Source: Clostridia bacterium
Lineage (GTDB): Bacteria; Bacillota_A; Clostridia; TANB77; CAG-508
Direction: 5' to 3'
DNA length: 6,942 bases
Assembly (NCBI GenBank): GCA_017621295.1
Contig: JAGATI010000203.1
Coordinates: forward strand, 1 to 6,942
Shown: piece after piece, positions 1 to 5,058 of the stretch
Layout of the letters: each line of letters starts with the position of its first letter
How positions within the stretch are numbered: position 1 is the first letter of the stretch
Notes under the pieces: generated by a model
The model's input: only the letters and a program-made list of their open reading frames with translations
Told to the model about the DNA's origin: nothing
Databases searched by the model: none
Position numbers and translations under genes: made by a program

Positions 1-1
1 A

Positions 2-433
2 AAAGATTCTATTGAAAATAATGATTGCTATAAATTATTCTATAATGGTGATAAACCTATAGGAAAAGAAAAAGATTTACAATTGATGTTTAGACTAGTA
101 TGCTATGGTTCTTCATTTGATATAAATAGTGAGGTAAATAATGGGAGAGGACCTGTAGATTATAAAATTTCAAAAGGTGCTTTTGATAGTTCATTAATTG
201 AATTCAAGTTAGCCAAAAGTTCAAAATTAAAACAAAATTTAAAGAAACAATTAGATATATATAAGAAAGCAAACAATACAGAATATGGTATAAAGGTTAT
301 AATATATTTTTCAGAAAATGAATATAAGAGAGTTAATAGTGTATTAGAAGAATTAGAATTAACAGATGATCCAAATACAATTTTAATAGATGCAAGGAAA
401 GATAACAAAATATCAGCATCTAATGAAAAATAA
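2..433 (+). CDS. PD-(D/E)XK nuclease-like protein, C-terminal part (5' end outside window)
   Basis: The reading frame is open from the first bases of the window to the TAA at 431-433, so only the last 143 residues are seen and the true start lies upstream. An internal TTG/ATG at 83-88 could be mistaken for a start, but nothing resembling a ribosome binding site precedes it and the frame continues through it. The visible part has a PD-(D/E)XK-like core: GRGPVD (visible residues 48-53), then EFK (67-69) on a hydrophobic strand, then a helix with a conserved-looking Gln and Tyr (KQLDIY, 82-87). This D...ExK...Q arrangement is typical of restriction-endonuclease-fold enzymes that cut DNA, so a nuclease role is inferred. 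The N-terminal partner domain is unknown. The next gene, also a PD-(D/E)XK protein, starts 16 bases after the stop, which suggests co-transcription. Confidence 0.7.
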   Translation, partial: KDSIENNDCYKLFYNGDKPIGKEKDLQLMFRLVCYGSSFDINSEVNNGRGPVDYKISKGAFDSSLIEFKLAKSSKLKQNLKKQLDIYKKANNTEYGIKVIIYFSENEYKRVNSVLEELELTDDPNTILIDARKDNKISASNEK

Positions 434-449
434 TAAAAGGAGGAACTTT

Positions 450-1478
450 ATGAGTAATAAAGAAATAGCGATGCAACCAGAAGAATCATACAAAATAATT
501 AGAAATAGTGTACTAACAGCACAATCAAAAGTATATACGGTTGTAAACTCTGCAATGGTACAAGCATATTGGGAGATAGGGCAAGAAATACATAAAGCAT
601 GTGGAGAAAATGACAGAGCAGAATATGGTAAAAAACTATTACAATATTTATCGGAACAATTAACTAAAGAATTTGGAAAAGGGTTTACAGTTGCAAATTT
701 GAAAAATATGAGACAATTTTATCGTACTTTTCCAATTCGCCAGACACTGTCTAGCGAATTGAGTTGGTCACATTATAATTTATTAATGAGAATTGAAGAT
801 GATAAAGCAAGAGAATTTTATGCTATTGAAAGTTCTAAAGCAAATTGGAGTGTAAGACAATTGAAGAGGCAAATAGGAACATTTTATTATGAAAGATTAT
901 TAGCAAGTCAAGATAAAGAAAGTGTTGCAAATGAAATAGGATTACCAGAAAAAGTAGAACCTAAAAATATTATAAGAGATCCTTATGTATTAGAATTTTT
1001 AGGTTTAGAAGGAAATACAAATTTTTATGAAAAAGATTTAGAACAAGCAATAATAGACCATTTACAAAAGTTTCTGTTAGAACTTGGAAGAGGATTTTCA
1101 TTTGTAGCAAGACAACAGAAAATAACATTTGATGGCAGACATTTTTTTATTGATTTAGTATTTTACAACTATATATTAAAATGCTTTGTAATAATAGATT
1201 TGAAATTAGGTGATTTGACACATCAAGATTTAGGACAAATGCAAATGTATGTGAATTATTATACAAGAGAAATGATGAATGAAGGAGATAATCCACCAAT
1301 AGGAATTGTATTATGTGCAGATAAAAGCGACCAAGTTGTAAAATATACTTTACCAGAAGATAATAATCAAATATTTGCTTCAAAATATAAGTTATATCTA
1401 CCTACAGAAGAAGAGTTTAAGAAAGAGTTGAATTTAGATAATTATGTAAAAAAAGATGATGATGAAATAAAACAATAG
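450..1478 (+). CDS. YhcG/DUF1016-family PD-(D/E)XK nuclease domain protein
   Basis: This 342-aa protein matches the YhcG layout. An N-terminal DUF1016-type helical domain covers about residues 10-150 (YWEIGQEI at 40-47, a Trp/Tyr-rich LSWSHYNLLMRI stretch at 104-115). A C-terminal PD-(D/E)XK nuclease domain covers about 175-325. The nuclease core shows E198, D235 in FIDLVFYN, D250-L-K252 as the acid-x-Lys pair, and Q263/Q265 with Y267. Length is normal for the family. I chose the ATG at 450 because AAAGGAGG lies at 437-443 at good distance. The frame extends upstream to 390, but that part overlaps the preceding gene and has no ribosome binding site. YhcG-like proteins are predicted nucleases, often found in accessory and restriction-modification neighbourhoods; the exact substrate is not established. 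It probably shares a transcript with the preceding nuclease gene. Confidence 0.92.
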   Translation: MSNKEIAMQPEESYKIIRNSVLTAQSKVYTVVNSAMVQAYWEIGQEIHKACGENDRAEYGKKLLQYLSEQLTKEFGKGFTVANLKNMRQFYRTFPIRQTLSSELSWSHYNLLMRIEDDKAREFYAIESSKANWSVRQLKRQIGTFYYERLLASQDKESVANEIGLPEKVEPKNIIRDPYVLEFLGLEGNTNFYEKDLEQAIIDHLQKFLLELGRGFSFVARQQKITFDGRHFFIDLVFYNYILKCFVIIDLKLGDLTHQDLGQMQMYVNYYTREMMNEGDNPPIGIVLCADKSDQVVKYTLPEDNNQIFASKYKLYLPTEEEFKKELNLDNYVKKDDDEIKQ

Positions 1479-1499
1479 AAAATTATGTAAATTTTGAAT

Positions 1500-1528
1500 T
1501 TGACAGATTTACAATAATATGTTACAAT
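1500..1528 (+). promoter_or_regulatory. Sigma-A-type promoter for the acetyltransferase operon
   Basis: A perfect -35 TTGACA (1500-1505) and a -10 TACAAT (1523-1528) are separated by exactly 17 bases. The promoter starts 22 bases after the YhcG-type stop codon and points at the four-gene operon. Transcription would begin near 1535, leaving a leader of about 155 nt before the first start codon at 1691. Confidence 0.8.
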
Positions 1529-1596
1529 TAAAAACATAATTTAAGAGTTTACCTAGAAGTAATAAACTTTGAGCGGTAAAGGGTAACAAAATAAAA

Positions 1597-1620
1597 ATGT
1601 TACTTACACTTATAAAGTAA
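1597..1620 (+). CDS. Putative leader peptide MLLTLIK
   Basis: An ATG at 1597 opens a seven-codon frame (MLLTLIK) ending in TAA at 1618-1620, just 9 bases before the terminator hairpin. A purine-rich AAAGGG at 1578-1583 lies 13 bases upstream, which is longer than ideal. The start codon sits in the right arm of a small hairpin (1583-1588 with 1598-1603). Short leader peptides in this position control many inducible resistance genes by ribosome stalling. Here that is inference from position only, since so short a frame can occur by chance. Confidence 0.25.
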   Translation: MLLTLIK

Positions 1621-1629
1621 GATATATAA

Positions 1630-1674
1630 AGTCTTGCAAAGGAGTCTTAAAAGATTCTTTTGCGAGGCTTTTTT
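1630..1674 (+). terminator. Strong intrinsic terminator in the leader
   Basis: The arms 1630-1648 and 1651-1669 are complementary over 19 positions, with four G-U pairs and no mismatch, leaving a tight AA/TTAAAA-type loop. Six T residues follow at 1669-1674. The hairpin stands directly before the ribosome binding site (AGGAGG 1678-1683) of the first acetyltransferase gene. It therefore terminates that operon's own leader rather than the upstream nuclease genes alone. Confidence 0.8.
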
Positions 1675-1690
1675 GATAGGAGGAAAAGGT

Positions 1691-2116
1691 ATGGAAATTA
1701 AAATAGAAAATAATTTAAGTGCAAATGAATATAACAATTTGAGAAGTACAGTTGGTTGGGATACAAAAGATATAGATGTAGTGAAAAATGCAATAAAAAA
1801 TAGTATAATTATAAAAAAGGCAACTTTTAAAGATAAGACTATTGGAATGGCAAGAGCAATAGGAGATGGGATATATTATTTAATAGTTGATGTATTAGTT
1901 GATCCAGAATATCAAAACAATGGTATAGGTAAAAAACTTATTGAAGAGATAGAAAAAGAAGTTGAAAATAAAACTAAAAAAGGACAGAAATGCAGTATAA
2001 ATTTAGTATCAATAAGTGGCAAAGAAGAATTTTATGAAAAATGTGGATTTAAGAAAATACCATTTGACTATACAGGATATGGGATGATAAAAAGAATTGA
2101 AAAGGGAGTTGAATAA
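1691..2116 (+). CDS. Small GNAT-family N-acetyltransferase
   Basis: The 141-aa product is a compact single-domain GNAT that would move an acetyl group from acetyl-CoA to an amine. The acetyl-CoA pyrophosphate loop is Q75-N-N-G-I-G80, following the strand LIVDVLVDPEY (64-74). The C-terminal signature EEFYEKCGF (112-120) with GYGM (129-132) is also present. The ATG at 1691 is chosen because AGGAGG (1678-1683) sits 7 bases upstream. An upstream in-frame start at 1634 would place the N-terminus inside the terminator hairpin and is unlikely. The substrate cannot be deduced. The next gene starts one base after this stop, so translation is probably coupled. It is the first gene of an operon whose leader carries a terminator, which would fit inducible detoxification or resistance. 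Confidence 0.9.
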   Translation: MEIKIENNLSANEYNNLRSTVGWDTKDIDVVKNAIKNSIIIKKATFKDKTIGMARAIGDGIYYLIVDVLVDPEYQNNGIGKKLIEEIEKEVENKTKKGQKCSINLVSISGKEEFYEKCGFKKIPFDYTGYGMIKRIEKGVE

Positions 2117-2117
2117 T

Positions 2118-2945
2118 GTGAATGCAAGAGATGAATTGAAGCTAGTTTTTCCAACAGAAGAATACAAAGAACAAATAGAAGAATATTTAAAAGAGCATTT
2201 TGAAGCAGGAGAATATGAATTAGCTGGAGATGGAGGATTAGATAGAATAAAAAATTTTGATAATTGGTTAGTAAAAATAAAAAATGATTTATTAGAAGAA
2301 ACGATACAAGAAAACAGAATGCCAGCAACACTATTTTTAGGAGTTAGAAAATCAGATAACAAAGTCATAGGAACTATACAAATAAGACATAAATTAAATG
2401 AAAGTCTATTAAAAAACGGTGGACATATTGGAGATGGTGTAAGACCATCAGAAAGAAGAAAAGGATATGCAACAGAGATGATTAGACTAGCATTAGAAGA
2501 ATGTAAAAAAATAGGTATAGATAGAGTTTTGATGGTTTGCTATAAAGATAATATTGGATCAAGAAAAAGCATTATAAATAATGGTGGAGTTTTAGAAAAT
2601 GAAATACCAACTGAAGATGGAAAAATAGACCAAAGATATTGGATAAGTTTAAAGAAAAGATATGCAGATAGGAATGTAGGTAGAAAAGCAAATAAATCAA
2701 AACAGAAAGTAATGTCAGTAAAAGAAAAATATTTTATAGGAGACATATATTTCTATAATTTTATCGAAGTTGAAGACAAGATTGTGATACCAAATGGTAA
2801 GTGCATAATGGATAATAATTATAAATGGTTAGAATTCTATGATTATAATTCAAAAGTAAAATTAACAGCAATTTATGATGAAAATAATAAAATAATAGAA
2901 TGGTATTTTGATATAGCAAGAGAAATTGCAAGAATTTACAAATAA
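2118..2945 (+). CDS. GNAT acetyltransferase fused to a shortened DUF402-like domain
   Basis: The 275-aa product has two parts. Residues about 5-178 form a GNAT domain with the acetyl-CoA loop R113-R-K-G-Y-A118, the N145-I-G-S motif and an RYWI ending (173-176). Residues about 178-270 resemble the N-terminal half of DUF402 proteins (FomD/Ntdp-like nucleoside diphosphate phosphatases). They begin KKRYADR (179-185), then show NNYKWLEF (233-240), AIYDENN (251-257) and EWYFDI (261-266). DUF402 proteins normally continue into a DDLYLD metal-binding segment, but this one stops nine residues after YFDI and no other frame supplies that segment. The phosphatase half is therefore probably inactive or has been reused. 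The GTG start at 2118 is chosen because AGGGAG (2103-2108) lies 9 bases upstream. A TTG at 2097 in the same frame lacks a binding site. Substrate unknown. Confidence 0.82.
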   Translation: MNARDELKLVFPTEEYKEQIEEYLKEHFEAGEYELAGDGGLDRIKNFDNWLVKIKNDLLEETIQENRMPATLFLGVRKSDNKVIGTIQIRHKLNESLLKNGGHIGDGVRPSERRKGYATEMIRLALEECKKIGIDRVLMVCYKDNIGSRKSIINNGGVLENEIPTEDGKIDQRYWISLKKRYADRNVGRKANKSKQKVMSVKEKYFIGDIYFYNFIEVEDKIVIPNGKCIMDNNYKWLEFYDYNSKVKLTAIYDENNKIIEWYFDIAREIARIYK

Positions 2946-2977
2946 ATATTTAAAAATTATGATGGGAGATGAGTAAA

Positions 2978-3541
2978 ATGCCAAAACTTATATTAATATG
3001 TGGACCACAAGCTGTAGGAAAGATGACAGTTGGGCAAGAATTAACTAAGATAACAGATTTAAAACTATTTCATAATCATATGACAATAGAGCCGTTATTA
3101 AAAATTTTTTCACACAAATCAAAAGAATTTAAAGAATTAAATAGCTTATTTAGAAGAGAAATTTTTAAAAAATTTGCAAATAGTAGTGAATATGGATTAA
3201 TATTTACATATGTATGGGCTTTTAATATGCAAGAAGATTGGGATTACGTTCAAAATATATTAGATATATTTGAAGAACATTGCGGAGAAACATATATTGT
3301 GGAATTAGAAGCTGATATAAATGAAAGAGTTTCAAGAAATAAAACAGAAAATAGGCTACAAAATAAGCCAACTAAAAGAAATATAAAATGGAGTGAACAA
3401 GAATTATTAAATAGTGTAAATAAGTATAGATTAAATTCAGAAGATGGCGAAATAAAACATAAAAATTATATGAGAATAAACAACACTAATCTATCAGCGG
3501 AAGTTGTTGCAAGGATGATAAAAGATGAATTTGAATTATAG
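2978..3541 (+). CDS. P-loop NTPase / small-molecule kinase-like protein (AAA family)
   Basis: The 187-aa protein begins with a beta strand and a Walker A loop G9-P-Q-A-V-G14-K15-M-T17, which binds ATP. It then has the family-typical FHNHMTIEP (31-39), a hydrophobic strand ending VWAFN (79-83), and a basic lid-like stretch R120-N-K-T-E-N-R126. It closes with MRINNTNLS (165-173), usual for this group of shikimate-kinase/chloramphenicol-phosphotransferase-like NTPases. It probably phosphorylates a small molecule, but the substrate is unknown and no biosynthetic context is seen. The ATG at 2978 is preferred, with GGGAG (2964-2968) 9 bases upstream. An ATG at 2969 directly abuts that binding site and would be too close. 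It lies 32 bases after the fused acetyltransferase gene and 16 bases before the next one, in the same operon. Confidence 0.85.
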   Translation: MPKLILICGPQAVGKMTVGQELTKITDLKLFHNHMTIEPLLKIFSHKSKEFKELNSLFRREIFKKFANSSEYGLIFTYVWAFNMQEDWDYVQNILDIFEEHCGETYIVELEADINERVSRNKTENRLQNKPTKRNIKWSEQELLNSVNKYRLNSEDGEIKHKNYMRINNTNLSAEVVARMIKDEFEL

Positions 3542-3557
3542 AAATGAGGAAAGAAAA

Positions 3558-4121
3558 ATGAAGTATTTTAAAAAAGTATTAGGAGATAGAATATATTTAT
3601 CTCCAAGAAATATAGAAGATGTAGAAAAATTTACAGAATGGATGAATGATTTTGAAGTAACAGATTACACTGGAAGAAGCGGGCAGGTTATGTCATTAGA
3701 GGGAGAAAGAAAATACTTACAAGAAGATTCAAATCCAGAGGCTACTTTTTCAATTATAACTTTAGATGAAGATAAATTAATTGGAACAGTTGGATTAGAA
3801 AGAATTGATCACACGAATAGAACAGCAACATTAGGTATTTTTATTGGAGAAAAGGAATATTTAAGTAAAGGATATGGAACAGAAGCTATACAACTATTGT
3901 TAGATTATGGTTTTAATTATATGAATTTACATAGTATTAAATTGCACCTAATGAGTTTTAATGAAAGAGCTTTAAAGTGTTACAAAAAATGTGGTTTTAA
4001 GGAAACAGGAAGAATTCGTGAAAATAGATTTATTAATGGTAAATATTATGATACTATAGCTATGGATATTTTAGAAAATGAATTTAGCGAAAGCTATATA
4101 AGAAATAAAAATATAAAATAA
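3558..4121 (+). CDS. RimJ/RimL/SpeG-type GNAT N-acetyltransferase
   Basis: The 187-aa product has the full layout of the RimJ/RimL-SpeG branch of GNATs. It starts with a GDRIYLSP strand (9-16), then an ATLGIFIGEKEY strand (90-101). The acetyl-CoA loop is S103-K-G-Y-G-T108. The N135-ERALKCYKKCGF block and a GRIRENRF...Y-D segment (151-165) follow. Members acetylate ribosomal protein N-termini, polyamines or antibiotics; which of these applies here cannot be told. The ATG at 3558 is preferred because AGGAAAG lies about 6 bases upstream. An in-frame ATG at 3525 lies inside the end of the kinase-like gene. It is the last gene of the four-gene operon. A large inverted repeat begins at its stop codon. 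Confidence 0.9.
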   Translation: MKYFKKVLGDRIYLSPRNIEDVEKFTEWMNDFEVTDYTGRSGQVMSLEGERKYLQEDSNPEATFSIITLDEDKLIGTVGLERIDHTNRTATLGIFIGEKEYLSKGYGTEAIQLLLDYGFNYMNLHSIKLHLMSFNERALKCYKKCGFKETGRIRENRFINGKYYDTIAMDILENEFSESYIRNKNIK

Positions 4122-4235
4122 TCCTCTATAATAATTCTAATATGCCTTTTAAAAATAAGTCAAGGTTAAATGCATGTGCTATCGCACAACCTTAACTAAA
4201 TTTTAAAAGCACATTATTTTTTAATTAAGAGGATT
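4120..4235. repeat. Large imperfect inverted repeat (~116 bases)
   Basis: The ends AATCCTCT (4120-4127) and AGAGGATT (4228-4235) are perfectly complementary, and pairing continues inward in blocks. TAAT 4129-4132 pairs with 4224-4227, TAAT 4138-4141 with 4213-4216, and TGC 4143-4145 with 4209-4211. The eight bases 4147-4154 pair with 4201-4208, AAGGTT 4162-4167 pairs with 4188-4193, and GTGC 4176-4179 pairs with GCAC 4184-4187 around a TATC loop. It begins on the last two bases of the preceding TAA stop. A T-run (4217-4222) inside the right arm means part of it could end transcription. It could instead be a small non-autonomous mobile element or a recombination site. No clear target duplication is visible. 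Confidence 0.65.
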
Positions 4236-4289
4236 TAAGGATAAGTATATTTAATTAAGTAGACATAAGTGCTATTGGAATATAAAATA

Positions 4290-4360
4290 CCTCATTAGAA
4301 ATGAGGGCAGGAAAGCGGTATTAACATATCGCCTATACACATTGAAGGGCAAGCCTTCAA
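4290..4360. other. Three consecutive 7-bp hairpins, candidate structured RNA or recognition site
   Basis: Within 71 bases there are three compact stem-loops. CCTCATT 4290-4296 pairs with AATGAGG 4300-4306 around an AGA loop. GCGGTAT 4315-4321 pairs with ATATCGC 4326-4332 (one G-U) around TAAC. TTGAAGG 4342-4348 pairs with CCTTCAA 4354-4360 around GCAAG. The stretch is richer in G and C than its surroundings and has no coding frame. It matches no tRNA, RNase P, tmRNA or riboswitch that I recognise. Possibilities are a small RNA, a single-strand replication or transfer origin, or part of a recombination site. No clear promoter is seen directly before it. The adjoining 4361-4403 holds nothing I can recognise. 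Confidence 0.4.
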
Positions 4361-4403
4361 GACTTAATAAAGAAACAAAAATTTTAAGCAAATATGATGC
4401 AGA

Positions 4404-4641
4404 AATTCACCGAGTGAACTGGTTCAAACCCGCTATTCTTCGTTAAAATTAAAAATAGTGAACTAAAAATTTGAAAAAGTTCACCGAGTGTACTCCATTT
4501 TTATAAAGTAAGTTCACTAAGTGAATGTGAAAAAAATAAAAAGTTTTCAAGTAGAACAAGTGAACTAAATCTAAATTGTATTAGTACACCGAGTGAACTT
4601 GCAACTTTGAATTATATTATTTTTAGTTCACTTAGTGTACT
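4404..4641. repeat. Array of five 17-bp palindromes (AGTTCAC-N3-GTGAACT) plus two half sites
   Basis: Five palindromic units lie at 4404-4420, 4478-4494, 4511-4527, 4583-4599 and 4625-4641. The outer arms are AGTTCAC and GTGAACT with at most a change or two. The 3-base centre is CGA, CGA, TAA, CGA and TTA. Two single half sites occur at 4457-4464 and 4558-4566. The spacing (74, 33, 72, 42 bases) is irregular, and sequences between units are AT-rich and unrelated. Odd-centred dyads in a cluster are expected for a dimeric DNA-binding protein. The array ends 46 bases before the -35 box of the promoter for the recombinase module. It could be an operator cluster, iterons of a replication or partition site, or recombinase accessory sites. 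Confidence 0.7.
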
Positions 4642-4687
4642 TATTAAAAATCATATTAGAAATAGAAAATAGGGAATAAAAAGGGAA

Positions 4688-4716
4688 TTGATTTTGTAAA
4701 ACTGCGATAATATAAT
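4688..4716 (+). promoter_or_regulatory. Promoter of the SHOCT-like/recombinase module
   Basis: A -35 TTGATT (4688-4693) and a perfect -10 TATAAT (4711-4716) are 17 bases apart. Transcription should begin near 4723, giving a leader of about 84 nt before the start codon at 4807. The upstream palindrome array could modulate it. Confidence 0.7.
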
Positions 4717-4724
4717 GGTAGCAT

Positions 4725-4799
4725 GAAAAGAAAGAGCAAAGAGATTAGAAAAATTCTAGTTTTTTTGTTCTTTTTCTTTTCAAATTTAAAGAAAAGGAG
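4725..4799 (+). promoter_or_regulatory. 5' leader with mutually exclusive hairpins over the ribosome binding site
   Basis: The pyrimidine strand 4770-4781 has two possible partners. It can pair with the purine strand 4725-4736, extended inward after a 2-base bulge (4737-4743 with 4761-4767) and capped by a TAGAA/TTCTA hairpin (4746-4750 with 4754-4758). Alternatively its end 4773-4781 can pair with 4791-4799, which contains the AAGGAG binding site of the gene at 4807. Only one pairing is possible at a time, so the leader could switch translation on or off. The run of T at 4760-4766 behind the inner hairpin might also allow weak termination. Confidence 0.4.
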
Positions 4800-4806
4800 C
4801 AATTTC

Positions 4807-4983
4807 ATGCTACATGATTATAATATTGAAATTAATAATTCTAACAACTTAAAAGATAATACTATGCTAAATTGTAGCATGGAATTATCACTCTTAAATA
4901 ACTTGTTTAGAGAAAACTTAATAACAGAAGCGGAATATCAAGAAATTAAAAGAAAAATCCTAAAATATTACAAACTTTTATAA
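4807..4983 (+). CDS. Small SHOCT-like protein next to recombinase
   Basis: The 58-aa product has a polar, Asn-rich N-terminus (residues 1-24) and a C-terminal short helical hairpin LSLLNNLFRENLITEAEYQEI (28-48 region) rich in Leu, Glu and Lys. The pattern hydrophobic-LI-T-EAEY-K-IL resembles SHOCT-type short C-terminal domains. Small proteins of this kind are common directly upstream of large serine recombinases in Clostridia. Its molecular role is not established; a recombination directionality factor or oligomerising accessory role is inference. The ATG at 4807 is chosen because AAGGAG (4794-4799) lies 7 bases upstream. The in-frame ATG at 4723 is at the predicted transcription start and has no ribosome binding site. 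The recombinase gene starts 75 bases downstream. Confidence 0.75.
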   Translation: MLHDYNIEINNSNNLKDNTMLNCSMELSLLNNLFRENLITEAEYQEIKRKILKYYKLL

Positions 4984-4989
4984 TTTCAA

Positions 4990-5018
4990 TTTACTTTTAA
5001 GGGTAAAAATGGTATAAA
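4990..5018 (+). promoter_or_regulatory. Possible weak second promoter before the recombinase
   Basis: TTTACT (4990-4995) and TATAAA (5013-5018) are spaced by 17 bases in the short gap before the recombinase gene. Both hexamers deviate from consensus and the gap is AT-rich, so this may be chance. The recombinase could simply be read through from the promoter at 4688-4716. Confidence 0.25.
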
Positions 5019-5058
5019 TGTTATATAAGTTTTATCTCTAGGCGGAATGGAGGTTTAA

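Larger units (their letters stand above)
1535..1674 (+). promoter_or_regulatory. Structured leader RNA, candidate attenuator
   Basis: The expected transcript between the promoter and the first acetyltransferase gene folds into several local hairpins. One pairs 1544-1551 with 1563-1570 (8 bp with one G-U). A second pairs GTAACA 1583-1588 with TGTTAC 1598-1603. A small third lies around 1603-1621. The leader ends in the strong terminator hairpin at 1630-1674. A terminator placed between a good promoter and its first gene is the usual mark of transcription attenuation. It does not match the T-box or other common riboswitch classes I know, so the signal is unknown. A seven-codon reading frame at 1597-1620 could be a sensing peptide. 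Confidence 0.5.

Noticed and set aside
1481..1498. Terminator after the YhcG-type gene
   Set aside because: A weak AAAATT/AATTTT stem is present but has no G-C pairs and no T-run. The strong terminator at 1630-1674 serves instead.
1634..1690. Longer N-terminus of the first acetyltransferase
   Set aside because: It would be encoded by the terminator hairpin, starts at a non-ATG codon with no binding site, and is not part of the GNAT fold.
4421..4431. tRNA T-arm-like stretch GGTTCAAACCC
   Set aside because: No acceptor stem, anticodon arm or matching 5' half could be found nearby. At most a remnant or chance similarity.
4404..4641. CRISPR array
   Set aside because: The repeats are short palindromes with irregular spacing (33-74 bases) and variable centres, and no cas gene is present.
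4723..4806. Longer N-terminus of the small SHOCT-like protein, with a Phe-rich segment resembling a membrane helix
   Set aside because: The ATG coincides with the predicted transcription start and lacks a binding site. The sequence is better explained as leader RNA, and a clear AAGGAG supports 4807.
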